Shown here: piece by piece, positions 26,841-35,354 of the stretch
How the letters are laid out: each line of letters starts with the position of its first letter
Position numbering within the stretch: the first letter of the stretch is position 1
Origin: Paenisporosarcina sp050269735
GTDB lineage: Bacteria; Bacillota; Bacilli; Bacillales_A; Planococcaceae
Length of the DNA: 64,000 nt
Assembly (NCBI RefSeq): GCF_050269735.1
Contig: NZ_JBNNIX010000001.1
Span: 310,001-374,000, forward strand
Reading direction: 5' to 3'
Translations under genes and position numbers: made by a program
Notes under the pieces: generated by a model
Database searches by the model: none
Seen by the model: the letters and a program-made list of their open reading frames with translations, nothing else
Told to the model about the DNA's origin: nothing

Positions 26841-27236
26841 ATGAAACGTAAGCTTTTCTACATATTTGTAACTACTATGGTTTGCATCGTGTGTGGATAC
26901 ATGATGATTGGAGATAAACTGATAAAAGACGACGACTTTTCTAAAATGACTATCTATACGAATTTTGATAAAGACGGACCGTATGTTATTACGAATAAGA
27001 ACGTTATAAATGACTTCATTGAAAAAATAAATTCGACTCCCAAAAAGGATTTGTCAAAAATTTCTTTTGAAAAAGGGCCGGATGGTAGAATAATATTCGA
27101 AGGAAAGAATACAGTTCATGAGGTTAAGATTTTTAGTGACGGCGGTAATATTGTTACTGATCAACACTATATCCCTACGGAGTTTAAGCTTGATGAAATT
27201 ATTAAAAAGAAAGACTCTGTTAAAGGAAAAGGTTAA
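26841..27236 (+). CDS. Hypothetical secreted or membrane-anchored protein
   Basis: A 131-residue protein with an N-terminal hydrophobic segment (LFYIFVTTMVCIVCGYMMIG) and a small extracytoplasmic alpha/beta domain ending in a Lys-rich tail. No lipobox at the usual place and no known motif. It lies 35 bp after the Gly-rich membrane protein and may be co-expressed with it. The roughly 240 bp after it hold a decayed-looking stretch with a 9-codon frame at 27349 and no other feature. Confidence 0.6.
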   Translation: MKRKLFYIFVTTMVCIVCGYMMIGDKLIKDDDFSKMTIYTNFDKDGPYVITNKNVINDFIEKINSTPKKDLSKISFEKGPDGRIIFEGKNTVHEVKIFSDGGNIVTDQHYIPTEFKLDEIIKKKDSVKGKG

Positions 27237-27474
27237 TTATTAATCGATAATGTATGTGAGAATGGGCTTCCCTATATAATTTTTTATGGAAACTTATGTT
27301 TAAAATAAACATAATATTGTGAAAGTGTTTAAACTTTGGAGGTACATATGAAATTTAAATTAAAGCCTAGTGAATGAAGCAGTCAACTTTTTTGACAAGC
27401 AGATGTTACACTTCAAAGAGAACTTTAATAGGTATACCTTACGATTCCTATCCAATTGAATGGAGGTACTAGAC

Positions 27475-27984
27475 ATGGGCATTAGGAATTATCTGATTGA
27501 AGGCGTTTCCTGCTCCGGTAAAACAACAGTCTGCAACGAATTGCAGCGGCGAGGTTACCATGCCATTCATGGTGACCGTGAATTGGCTTATCAAGGCGAT
27601 TCGGAAACTGGTACACCGACGGATACTGCCACGCACGAGAACCACATTTGGCATGTAGATAAAGTAAAAGCTTTGGTGGCCAAACAGGATGAGGCGGTAA
27701 CATTTTTCTGCGGTGGCTCTAGGAACTTTTCGAAATTTATAGATCTATTTGACGGAGTGTTTGTCCTCGAGGTCGACATTGACACATTGAATCGGCGGCT
27801 TGACGAGCGACCGGAAGATGAGTTTGGCGGGAAAAAGACAGAACGGGAATTCATTACGCGATTACACCAAACGAAAGAAGACATTCCGAAAAACGGAATA
27901 ATAATCGACTCCACCGCACCGATCGAGCGTGTCGTTGACGAAATCGTCCGTCAAAGTGAAGAGAGTAAACGACAACGCCAGTAA
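27475..27984 (+). CDS. P-loop nucleotide kinase-like ATPase
   Basis: A 169-residue protein with Walker A GVSCSGKTT at residues 9-17, DREL near 32, and a LID-like RRLDERPEDEFGG region near 106. It resembles adenylate/shikimate kinase-type small-molecule kinases (AAA_18/AAA_33 group). ATG 27475 follows TGGAGGT. The phosphate acceptor cannot be told from sequence. Monocistronic, ending near the hairpin at 28082. Confidence 0.75.
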   Translation: MGIRNYLIEGVSCSGKTTVCNELQRRGYHAIHGDRELAYQGDSETGTPTDTATHENHIWHVDKVKALVAKQDEAVTFFCGGSRNFSKFIDLFDGVFVLEVDIDTLNRRLDERPEDEFGGKKTEREFITRLHQTKEDIPKNGIIIDSTAPIERVVDEIVRQSEESKRQRQ

Positions 27985-28081
27985 CTTACGGACGCTCACG
28001 GACACCAAAATACACCGGTTTAAGGGAATATGAATAGTACAATCAACTGCGCTAGTGGATGCTTTAGTGAAAAAGACAGGA

Positions 28082-28122
28082 AAAAATGAGCTTGGAAATG
28101 CTTTTCCAGGCTCATTTTTCTA
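28082..28122 (+). terminator. Terminator after kinase gene
   Basis: AAAAATGAGC pairs with GCTCATTTTT, with TGGAAA/TTTTCCA inside the stem. Confidence 0.85.
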
Positions 28123-28237
28123 TACAATATGAACCATTTACTTTAACATCGCCATAAGAAATAACTGAAGAAAAGACAACCAGATTCCCCGCATAAAGTA
28201 ATGGAAATCATTTGGGAATAGAAAACAAATGAATAAT

Positions 28238-28283
28238 AAACCCCCTCACCAACCGGCGATTGACCAGCGTGGTGAGGGGGTTT
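28238..28283 (-). terminator. Terminator of bioY
   Basis: AAACCCCCTCACCA pairs perfectly with TGGTGAGGGGGTTT around an 18-base loop, immediately after the bioY stop. Confidence 0.85.
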
Positions 28284-28289
28284 TTGAGA

Positions 28290-28874
28290 TTATAAATATT
28301 TTTGAATGATTGGACGTAATCGATAACCGAACAAGCCAGCAAGAACCGAAAGTAGAAGATCTTTTGGCAAAGGTACGGCCATCCAAGCCCAAGCCATTTG
28401 GTATGTAAAGCCCTCTGGTGCTGCAGCCCAAACTTTATAAGCAGCATACATCCAGTTCGTTCCGAAAAGGTAATTGATTGCAGTCCCGACTAATGCCGCT
28501 ACTACAAATCCAACTTTAGTTGGGTATTTCTCAACAATGAGACCAACAAAATAAGCGACCAATATAAAGGAAACAATAAAGCCGAATGTTGGGCTTAGAA
28601 TTGTATCAAATCCACCTGAAAAGTTTGCGAATACAGGTAATCCTGCTAAACCGATTAAAGCATATACAAGCATCGCAATTGCGCCAGTACGTTTCCCTAA
28701 TAAGAGACCTGCTAGTATGGCGAAGAATGTTTGAAGTGTGATTGGGACACCACCAATGATTAGAAACGATGAAATGTTGGCACCTACCATCATTAAAGCG
28801 GCAAACATCGCAGTTTGTACCAATTGTAAAGTGCGTGAATGGTTAGTTGATCTTGTTGCAGTGGAACTCGTCAT
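28290..28874 (-). CDS. bioY: Biotin transporter substrate-binding component (ECF S component)
   Basis: A 194-residue membrane protein with six helices. Family features are MFAALMMVGANISSF near 23, GGVPITLQTFFAILAGLLLG near 41-60 (biotin site), GLAGLPVFANFSGG near 76, GTNWMYAAY near 141 and the C-terminal LPKDLLLSVLAGLFG. ATG 28874 follows GGAGGG; an upstream start at 28895 lacks a site. BioY binds biotin and works with the EcfAAT energy module encoded elsewhere. A strong promoter overlapped by a BirA-like site lies upstream. Confidence 0.95.
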   Translation of the reverse strand: MTSSTATRSTNHSRTLQLVQTAMFAALMMVGANISSFLIIGGVPITLQTFFAILAGLLLGKRTGAIAMLVYALIGLAGLPVFANFSGGFDTILSPTFGFIVSFILVAYFVGLIVEKYPTKVGFVVAALVGTAINYLFGTNWMYAAYKVWAAAPEGFTYQMAWAWMAVPLPKDLLLSVLAGLFGYRLRPIIQKYL

Positions 28875-28904
28875 GTGAACCCTCCAGTAACTCAATATAA
28901 ATTC

Positions 28905-28933
28905 AGTATAGAAAATCCGAATTTATTAGTCAA
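28905..28933 (-). promoter_or_regulatory. Sigma-A promoter of bioY
   Basis: On the minus strand TTGACT (28933-28928) and TATACT (28910-28905) are separated by exactly 17 bases, about 30 bases before the start codon. Confidence 0.85.
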
Positions 28934-28958
28934 CCTATTTTTAATAATGGTTAACACA
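28927..28958. promoter_or_regulatory. Candidate BirA operator
   Basis: Read on the plus strand, TTAGTCAACC, 13 bases, GGTTAACACA: an inverted repeat of the GTTAACC type bound by BirA in Firmicutes. One arm covers the bioY -35 box, so biotin-loaded BirA would block transcription. Confidence 0.72.
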
Positions 28959-29020
28959 TTTGAGTTTATTGAACTGAAAGGATAACTTTAAGTACTAGAA
29001 ATCGTGACAAGTACAAGTTG

Positions 29021-29125
29021 AAGCCGATTAAATCCAATTTTATGCCGATTAAATTCCCTCTTACTCCGAATAAGTTGAGTGTCATGTTGAATAAACAGAG
29101 TTCGATACCAATTAACTGTGAAAGT
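29021..29125 (+). repeat. 21-bp degenerate tandem repeat, five units (GCCGATTAAA type)
   Basis: Units start at 29021, 29042, 29063, 29084 and 29105. The core is GCCGATTAAAT in the first two, then CTCCGAATAAG, GTTGAATAAAC and TACCAATTAAC. The period is exactly 21 although the core decays. It fills the divergent region between bioY and the DUF2238 gene; the bioY promoter lies just outside it. Confidence 0.75.
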
Positions 29126-29208
29126 ATCCTGATAAGTGGCTCTTCATGATTAAGCAGGTATGCACTATTCTATTTTTTCGCATACTGTTAGCGGAAGGAG
29201 TGGAAACG

Positions 29209-29844
29209 TTGGCATCTAGTAAGGAGACAAAGCTTCATATTTTTCTACTTTTATTGGTACTAGCTGTATTCGTGTGGTCTGTTATAAAACCGGCCGTTTT
29301 TATGTCATGGGTGGCAGAGGTTGTGCCATCAATGGTGGCACTCATTGTAGTAGTAGCTACTTATAACAAGTTTCGCCTGACAACCATTTCTTATTTAATC
29401 ATTGCAATCTTGTCCATCCTTACATTTATCGGAGGTCACTATACCTATTCTGAGGTTCCCCTATTTAATTGGCTAAAAGAAGAGTTCCATTTGGCTCGGA
29501 ATCACTACGATCGATTTGGACATTTTCTAAAAGGGCTAACAGTCATTGTGATTAGGGAAATTTTAGTGAGGAAAACCCCATTGTTTAAAGGAAGCTGGTT
29601 GACTGCCATATCCATCAGTATGGTACTTGCCCTTGCAGCGTTGTATGAAATTGTTGAATGGCTGAGTACGAAACTGCCGAATGCCAAAAAAGTAGCTAAA
29701 GACTTTCTAGGCATGCAAGGAGATCAGTGGGACGCGCAATGGGATATGTCTTGTGCCTTTGCGGGGGCGATTTTGGCGACCCTTATATTAAGCGGTTTAC
29801 ACAATAATCAAATAGCGAAACTGGATGCTTCTAAGGAAAGGTAA
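29209..29844 (+). CDS. DUF2238 (YjdF-like) membrane protein
   Basis: About 211 residues with six or seven membrane helices. Family signs are GGHYTYSEVPLFNWL near 81, NHYDRFGHFLKG near 104 and ALYEIVEWL near 149, followed by FLGMQGDQWDAQWDM near 176, all typical of DUF2238. TTG 29209 is chosen because GGAAGGAG ends eight bases before it; a frame-open ATG at 29146 has no ribosome site. Function unknown; relatives occur widely in bacteria. Confidence 0.85.
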   Translation: MASSKETKLHIFLLLLVLAVFVWSVIKPAVFMSWVAEVVPSMVALIVVVATYNKFRLTTISYLIIAILSILTFIGGHYTYSEVPLFNWLKEEFHLARNHYDRFGHFLKGLTVIVIREILVRKTPLFKGSWLTAISISMVLALAALYEIVEWLSTKLPNAKKVAKDFLGMQGDQWDAQWDMSCAFAGAILATLILSGLHNNQIAKLDASKER

Positions 29845-29889
29845 CCAAATATCAATTATCACATGATGAGCTGTAAGCATTCATTAAAC

Positions 29890-30723
29890 TCATACTGTTT
29901 TCGCAATCATATTCATAAAATGTTCAGGTTCTTCAGTGAAAGGGAAATGGTTACTTTCTTCGAATGTAAAAAGGCTTGCATTTGGAATGGCATGTGCGAT
30001 TTGTTCAGAAAATATATAGGGACACTGTGCATCATGTAAACCACAGTATACAGTGGTTTGAACAGTGATCGTACTTAAGTGAATCATTAAATCATATGTG
30101 GGAAGTTCTAAGTAGGAATAATAATTGAGTCGATCTGGAACGACACTGCCACTGTTTGGTACATTAAAATACTCTTCGTACTTCTCGGGACGGTAAATGG
30201 ACATTTCCGTCCACTCCCGACCAGCGGATCTTTTTTCTTCAATTGAGCTCGATGGGGAGTTCAATGTACTGAAAATCTCCAGCAGTCGTTTGTTATTCAA
30301 ATTGTCTTTACAATAAATACTTCCTGGGTGGTTCATATATTCCTTGGAAGCGGAGGCTCCGCCAATGACGATTTGTGTTAAAGATTGAGGTGTTTGGAGG
30401 GCATAAACGAGCCCAAGCATTCCTCCAGTGGAATGACCGGCAAATGCCCACTTTTTGATGTGAAGTGCCTCACGAATGGCTTCCAGATCGTTGATGGATT
30501 CTTTCATGCTTAACTCATCGGTTGTCTGAAAACCAACCGAGTTTCCAGCTCCACGTAGATTCACGAGATAAACGGTGAAATAATTGGTGAATGCATGAGC
30601 AAATGTATTTCCATTTGCATTATAGGCACTGTACAAATGAGTAACACACATGGGTTCGCCATTTCCTTTTATGAATATCTCGAAAGTTCCTCTAGTTGTT
30701 TCAATAAGTTGCTGGTCCCACAT
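29890..30723 (-). CDS. Alpha/beta hydrolase (proline iminopeptidase-like)
   Basis: A 277-residue serine hydrolase. The nucleophile elbow is AGHSTGG near 95, oxyanion/lid features include NLRGAGNS near 57, and the acid and His are in GLHDAQCP near 227 and SNHFPF near 257. It looks like an aminopeptidase or esterase of the PIP group. ATG 30723 follows GGAGG at eight bases; GTG 30738 is possible. The XRE-type regulator gene ends 47 bp upstream, so the two are probably one unit. Confidence 0.85.
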   Translation of the reverse strand: MWDQQLIETTRGTFEIFIKGNGEPMCVTHLYSAYNANGNTFAHAFTNYFTVYLVNLRGAGNSVGFQTTDELSMKESINDLEAIREALHIKKWAFAGHSTGGMLGLVYALQTPQSLTQIVIGGASASKEYMNHPGSIYCKDNLNNKRLLEIFSTLNSPSSSIEEKRSAGREWTEMSIYRPEKYEEYFNVPNSGSVVPDRLNYYSYLELPTYDLMIHLSTITVQTTVYCGLHDAQCPYIFSEQIAHAIPNASLFTFEESNHFPFTEEPEHFMNMIAKTV

Positions 30724-30769
30724 GTATTCAGCCTCCACTTGATTTTTCGATTCATACTACGTTAGTTAT

Positions 30770-31135
30770 TTAACTATAATTTTGCGAGGTTAAAATTCTT
30801 TTGGCTTTTATATAAGCAATTGTGTCCAGCAATTCTTCTTTTCCTACCGGCCGATTGTCAATTAAGAAAGTGTATTTGTCGATCACGTCATCGAGTGGAT
30901 ATTGAAAATTGACTGTATTATTCTGCTGTTCCCGATCCAGTAAGTAATCCACTGAGACATCAAAATAATCGGCTATCTTAATTAAATGTGTATTACTAGG
31001 CTCTTTCTTATTTAATTCATAACTCCAGATAATACTTTTGGCAACATCAAGATTTTTTGCTAACTCCTCAGAAGTCATACATTTTTTCATTCTCAATTCT
31101 TTTAGTTTGGTTCCCATTTTAATCAATAAGTTCAT
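30770..31135 (-). CDS. XRE-family transcriptional regulator
   Basis: A 121-residue protein. The N-terminal helix-turn-helix (LKELRMKKCMTSEELAKNLD then VAKSIIWSYELNKKEPSNTH, about 11-50) is of the SinR/Xre/lambda-cI type and continues into ADYFDVSVDYLLDRE. The C-terminal half is helical and may dimerise or sense a signal. The site AGGAAAAGGGA precedes ATG 31135. It probably controls itself and the following hydrolase. Confidence 0.88.
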   Translation of the reverse strand: MNLLIKMGTKLKELRMKKCMTSEELAKNLDVAKSIIWSYELNKKEPSNTHLIKIADYFDVSVDYLLDREQQNNTVNFQYPLDDVIDKYTFLIDNRPVGKEELLDTIAYIKAKRILTSQNYS

Positions 31136-31381
31136 TCCCTTTTCCTGTAAATTACTAACAATAATAAATTTCTTAAAATATATAATAGTTAGAATATTAT
31201 AACATTCGTAAACCGAAATGTATTGTACCCTTAATATATTTTTTGGGATAACTCATGAAGGCGGAGAAAGTGGAGTAGTCGACCATTCTTCGACACGGGG
31301 TTGAGGTGGGAAAAATATTTACGATTGAATTTCCGATGATGACGTAGAATTGCATTATGCCTTTCGAAAGTAGATGAGAAT

Positions 31382-32065
31382 ATGTATAGAAAAGAAGTAT
31401 ATGTATTTATGGAATCAACTCCTATTCCAGCGGTTGTCAGAAATTATCGCGAAGAAGATTTTGAAGACTTAATTGCCGTTCAGAAAGAGAGTTTTCCACC
31501 ACCATTTCCTTCCGATCTGTGGTGGAATGAAAAACAGCTAAAAAACCATGTGGGGATTTACCCAGAAGGTGCATTATGTGTAGAGTTAAATGGTGAAATA
31601 GCGGGTTCGATTACCGGATTATTGGTCGATTTCGATTCAGAAAACCCCATGCATACTTGGGATGAGGTGACTGATCGTGGTTATATTACGAATCATAAAC
31701 CTATGGGGAAAACATTGTACATCGTTGATATTTCCGTAAAGCCTAAATATCGCAAAATGGATATTGGGAAATTGTTGATGCAGTCGATGTACGAGCGAGT
31801 GGTCAACGATAAACTTGATCGTGTACTTGGAGGAGGACGCATGCCTGGATATCACATGCATGCAGTTCAACTAACACCGGAAGCGTATGTGGAGAAGGTG
31901 GTTGCTGGTGAGATAAAGGATCCAGTCATTACTTTTTTACTCAGATGCGGGCGTACGCCAGTTTGTCTAGTACCAAATTATTTGGATGATAAAGACTCGC
32001 ATCATAATGCATTATTGATGGAATGGAAAAATCCTTTTAAAAAGATTCGGTTAGCGATGGAGTGA
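31382..32065 (+). CDS. GNAT-family N-acetyltransferase
   Basis: A 227-residue acetyltransferase. The acetyl-CoA site is in LYIVDISVKPKYRKMDIGKL then LMQSMYE, near 120-145, with the beta-strand and R/KxxxIG pattern of GNAT motif A. The C-terminal part (VCLVPNYLDD then NALLMEW) is longer than in simple GNATs. ATG 31382 gives the longest frame; ATG 31409 (METP-like) is also possible because neither has a strong ribosome site. Substrate unknown. Confidence 0.82.
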   Translation: MYRKEVYVFMESTPIPAVVRNYREEDFEDLIAVQKESFPPPFPSDLWWNEKQLKNHVGIYPEGALCVELNGEIAGSITGLLVDFDSENPMHTWDEVTDRGYITNHKPMGKTLYIVDISVKPKYRKMDIGKLLMQSMYERVVNDKLDRVLGGGRMPGYHMHAVQLTPEAYVEKVVAGEIKDPVITFLLRCGRTPVCLVPNYLDDKDSHHNALLMEWKNPFKKIRLAME

Positions 32066-32113
32066 ATCAGGTTAGGAACACAGGGACTAAAAAAGAATAC
32101 AATGTAAATCCTT

Positions 32114-32163
32114 AAAAAGCCTCCTCTCTACCAATTTTGTATTGGAGAGTGGGGGCTTTTTGA
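32114..32163 (+). terminator. Terminator after acetyltransferase gene
   Basis: An AAAAAGCCTCC...GGGGGCTTTTT stem with an inner CTCT/AGAG and CAA/TTG extension. The following 270 bp up to 32432 show no other feature. Confidence 0.82.
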
Positions 32164-32432
32164 GAATCATGAACTCTTAAGGATTTGTTTTGTATAATCA
32201 GTGAAGTCCAATAGGTGTTCATCCAAGATACTTTTTAACATATCGATATTAATGGGAGTAAGGGTACGGAAATTTTAATGATTAAAGTGAAGGGTGAGTC
32301 AAATATTTCCCAACATCAATTTCGGTAAAATGTAAAATAATGCTAACTCATCTTCAATCTACATGTTATGATAATGGGTATAATTTACATATCATTGTTC
32401 AGTTCGGTTTTGTGAAGGAAGGGGGAGGCTTT

Positions 32433-32771
32433 ATGATGAAGATTATTGGTTGGGTGCTTGCCGTAGTGCTATTTATTGGAGTTGGTTTATATTCGACGAC
32501 TGTATTTGCCTATCAATCTTCGAAAGAGCTATTTAACTTCCCAGTACCTAAGCATGCTGAGCTAGTTGAAGAAAGTACACAGGGGAAAACGTATGAGTGG
32601 TCCCATGTCTCCGAAGAACACGGAATCCCGGTAGCTTACGAAGTGGTACTAAAAGTAAATGGTTGGGAAAAAGGACAACGAGAAGGCGATTCGGTATATT
32701 ACATAAAAGGCAACCATCAAATTGATGTCATATCTCATACGGATCTATTGACGCTTCGTAAAATAAAGTAA
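32433..32771 (+). CDS. Small secreted or membrane-anchored protein
   Basis: A 112-residue protein with an N-terminal signal or anchor (IIGWVLAVVLFIGVGLYSTT then VFAYQ, possible cleavage after VFA). The rest is a small alpha/beta domain with no recognised motif. ATG 32433 lies behind GGAAGGGGGAGG; a longer frame from 32340 has no site. No clear operon partner. Confidence 0.65.
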   Translation: MMKIIGWVLAVVLFIGVGLYSTTVFAYQSSKELFNFPVPKHAELVEESTQGKTYEWSHVSEEHGIPVAYEVVLKVNGWEKGQREGDSVYYIKGNHQIDVISHTDLLTLRKIK

Positions 32772-32882
32772 GTTGTTACTGTAAGAAAATAGGATAATTT
32801 AAGTTGAAAGAAAGCTCGGCTATTGTTAAAGGTCACTAAGAAATGAACGTCCCAATGAACCGTCTATAAGCAAATTAATTGA

Positions 32883-34163
32883 TTACTCATCTGATGTACG
32901 ACGGTTGTGCATGCGCTGATGCAACAGGCCGTCTGTCTGTTTGTTTTCTCCTGTAATGAATTCCGTCATATAGTGCGTTAAATATTTTCCATAGTTGTTC
33001 TCGGTGTTCAACAGCAGTTCATCAACATAGTACGCCCCTTTAGGGACTGAATCCAAAAGCAGTGTGCAAAGGGAGGCGTAAACTCCGCAGGCTACTTGGA
33101 AATAAGTTGCATTTGTTTTAAATTTGGAAAAGATTGCTTCATTGCTCAACACGTTATACATGTACCGTTCTTTATCGGGATAAACGAGCAAAACTCCTAC
33201 TAAATCTTCGCCAATTAATGCTTCCTCTTCAGGATTAAGCACCTCCATCTCATAATTCCACAATTTATCCAAGTCATCGATGTTTTCACGTATCAAGTTC
33301 GTCGTATGATCGTTCACTTTGTAAAGGAAGCCGCCTTCCATGTCGAAAAGCCTACAAAGGGTATAGACTTCTTCGTGGGGCATTAAGCAACCATAAAACT
33401 GTTTATTTCCCAAGGTGACCTTGAATTCAAGATTATAAACCTTTTCGTAGAAGAAGAGGGGGTTGTGGTGCTTCATAAACATGGGGTGGCTAAGAATAGC
33501 CTCGTCAAGGAAACATTCAGGGGACCATGTGGTGTAGATTACATTCATTTTCGCTCGTTCTGGATTTTTATAAAACGAGTTATCATGCTCTACAATATAA
33601 CAGCCGATTGGCTTATTATCAGCTGAATCTGCCTTTAGAAGTTCAAGAGCCATCCACTGAACGACACCGGGATTCATTCCAGAACCGATAATAGCTGTGT
33701 GATTTAGAAATTTGTTTTTAACCTTTTCCAAATGCCTAAATCGTTCAATCAAGCCAAACCCTTCATATAATTCTTCGTTTTCATCAATCATCGTGTTCTC
33801 CAACGCTGTATTTACATAGCTGACACCGAGCTGATCACAACACTGCATCATCTCAACTGTATCCGCCCAGGAAAGATCAATGACAATAGAAGTCAGGGTG
33901 TTTCTTAAATGATCCATAAATTGTTCAGCGTCTCTCAAATCGAATTCATGGAAAACAAACTTATCTTTTAAGTTTGGAAAAGAAAGAGCAAAGTCAGATG
34001 CTTGTTTTTGTACATGATCAATTAAATGAATGCAGCAATTATTCATAACTTCATTAATTGGATCCTGCTGATCCTGCAAGGAGTTGTTGAGAATCGAAAG
34101 TATCCCGTTTGCCACTCCTCCTGCACTGCCCAATATCGTTATAACGTGTTTCGTGTATGTCAT
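32883..34163 (-). CDS. Saccharopine dehydrogenase-like / homospermidine synthase-like protein
   Basis: A 426-residue NAD(P)-binding protein. The Rossmann start is ILGSAGGVANGILSIL near 9-24; DLSWADTVEMMQCCDQLGV and VNTALEN follow near 94-120. IGSGMNPGVVQWMAL near 158 corresponds to the G-NPGxVS loop of homospermidine synthases and saccharopine reductases. The substrate domain is about 180-380. This supports a polyamine or lysine-type Schiff-base reductase, but the residues that would separate these activities cannot be judged here. Single-gene unit. Confidence 0.7.
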   Translation of the reverse strand: MTYTKHVITILGSAGGVANGILSILNNSLQDQQDPINEVMNNCCIHLIDHVQKQASDFALSFPNLKDKFVFHEFDLRDAEQFMDHLRNTLTSIVIDLSWADTVEMMQCCDQLGVSYVNTALENTMIDENEELYEGFGLIERFRHLEKVKNKFLNHTAIIGSGMNPGVVQWMALELLKADSADNKPIGCYIVEHDNSFYKNPERAKMNVIYTTWSPECFLDEAILSHPMFMKHHNPLFFYEKVYNLEFKVTLGNKQFYGCLMPHEEVYTLCRLFDMEGGFLYKVNDHTTNLIRENIDDLDKLWNYEMEVLNPEEEALIGEDLVGVLLVYPDKERYMYNVLSNEAIFSKFKTNATYFQVACGVYASLCTLLLDSVPKGAYYVDELLLNTENNYGKYLTHYMTEFITGENKQTDGLLHQRMHNRRTSDE

Positions 34164-34339
34164 GTTAAAACCTCATTTAGTTTTATACATAATCTATGTG
34201 ATTTCAAAGAATCGATATAGGTTGAATTCTGCGAACTCATTTTCTTGTTTTTTAAATAAGGTGGCTACTGGTAGGTTGAACACTTCGAAAACCCCCACAC
34301 AATATAAGCTATGAATAAATCAATGTGAGGTTGATATGC

Positions 34340-34447
34340 CGTAAAACAGCTGCGCTTTCCGCGGGCTTGCGCCGAAATAACTCGAACTGTTCGTTCGTGT
34401 GGATTTCGCCACTTTGCTTTTCCTGCTGGAGCTTTTGTACATTCCAA
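34340..34447 (-). repeat. Degenerate copy of GC-rich dispersed element
   Basis: Read on the minus strand it contains GCTCCAGCAGG, a central region with GTTCGAGTTATTTCGGCGC and CCCGCGGAAAGCGCAGC, in the same order as at 1171 and 19525. It directly follows the 21-bp array at 34460 in that reading direction. Confidence 0.6.
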
Positions 34448-34459
34448 AAGATGCTTTTT

Positions 34460-34557
34460 ACAACGTGGACGTCAATTATTCCTACGTGAACCCTGAATTT
34501 TCCAACGTCAACCTCGATAATTCCTACGTGAACGTCGATAATTACAACCAAGAGTCG
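34460..34557 (-). repeat. 21-bp degenerate tandem repeat (ACGTAGGAAAAATCG type), copy 2
   Basis: On the plus strand, units ACAACGTG, CCTACGTG, CCAACGTC, CCTACGTG and TACAACC are at 34460, 34481, 34502, 34523 and 34544 (21-base steps). Read on the minus strand the leader CGACTCTTGGTTGTAAT and trailer TTGTAAAAAGCATCTTTTGG match the array at 19404 almost base for base. Confidence 0.85.
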
Positions 34558-34567
34558 TGAACCAATT

Positions 34568-34593
34568 AAAAAACCTGCCACATAGGCAGGTTT
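34568..34593 (-). terminator. Terminator of sporulation lipoprotein gene (AACCTGCC hairpin)
   Basis: AAACCTGCC pairs with GGCAGGTTT; the minus strand continues into TTTTTTAATT. The stem matches that at 19324, which also precedes an ACGTAGG array. Confidence 0.82.
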
Positions 34594-34659
34594 CTAAGAA
34601 ATAAATATCACATTCAGGTTCTCACGCGGGAATAATAAGGCTGATTTCTGGAAGTGGAA

Positions 34660-35163
34660 CTATTTAGCGTCCGGAAAGACCCGTTTAACAGTTTCGCTAA
34701 ATTCTTCGAATAGGCCTTCCACTGGTTTGCCTTCATCAATTTTCTTACCATAGTCCTGCATACGGGTTACAAATTCAGGATTTATAGAAATATAAACATT
34801 CTTAACATTGGCGTTTGTCATACTTAATTCTTTTCGTATCTTGGCGTATAGTTCATCAAGTTCCTCTGAACCTTCTTTTATTTCTGTTCCATCTGCTTTT
34901 TTGTTTAATACCACCCCGACATAGGCGTTGTTATCTGTAAGAATGACAGTCGCACTTTTCACTTCTTCTAATTCCATAATTTTTTCTGAAGCTTTATCAG
35001 CAAGCTCTAAATTAACTTCGTCATTTGCTGTTTCATCTGTATTTTCCTCAATAGGTTTATTACTTTCAGAATTGTTGGTAGTATCTTTTTCTTCTTTAGT
35101 GCCACATCCCATTAACGCGATACATAAAAGGATGGTTGAGAAGATCATCCATGTTTTTTTCAT
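34660..35163 (-). CDS. YhcN/YlaJ-family sporulation lipoprotein
   Basis: A 167-residue lipoprotein with a signal ending at Cys20 (CIALMGC), a Glu/Asn/Thr-rich linker (21-50), and the YhcN/YlaJ domain: LADKASEKIMELEEVKSATV near 54-73, YVGVVLNKK near 81 and VKNVYISINPEFVTRM near 117. Family members are placed in the spore inner membrane or forespore and affect germination or outgrowth. Monocistronic. It supports an endospore-forming host. Confidence 0.88.
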   Translation of the reverse strand: MKKTWMIFSTILLCIALMGCGTKEEKDTTNNSESNKPIEENTDETANDEVNLELADKASEKIMELEEVKSATVILTDNNAYVGVVLNKKADGTEIKEGSEELDELYAKIRKELSMTNANVKNVYISINPEFVTRMQDYGKKIDEGKPVEGLFEEFSETVKRVFPDAK

Positions 35164-35354
35164 TAGTTCAACAGCCTCCTTGTGTATTTGTAACTTTAGA
35201 GTGGTCTTATATCATTTTTTTATTCTTTTTTAGATAATGCGATGAAGATCGATTTACTTTAAGAAAAAAAATGATGAAAGTGACTGCACGAAACAGATTG
35301 TTATGTAATAGTATATAAAAAAATAACTGTACTATAACAACTGGAGGCGGTTGA

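Noticed and set aside
27349..27378. Nine-codon frame after TTTGGAGG
   Set aside because: Good ribosome site but only nine codons; more likely a decayed gene start than a peptide.
34309..34581. Minus-strand open frame with repeated VHVG
   Set aside because: Same artefact as at 19344, covering the second ACGTAGG array.
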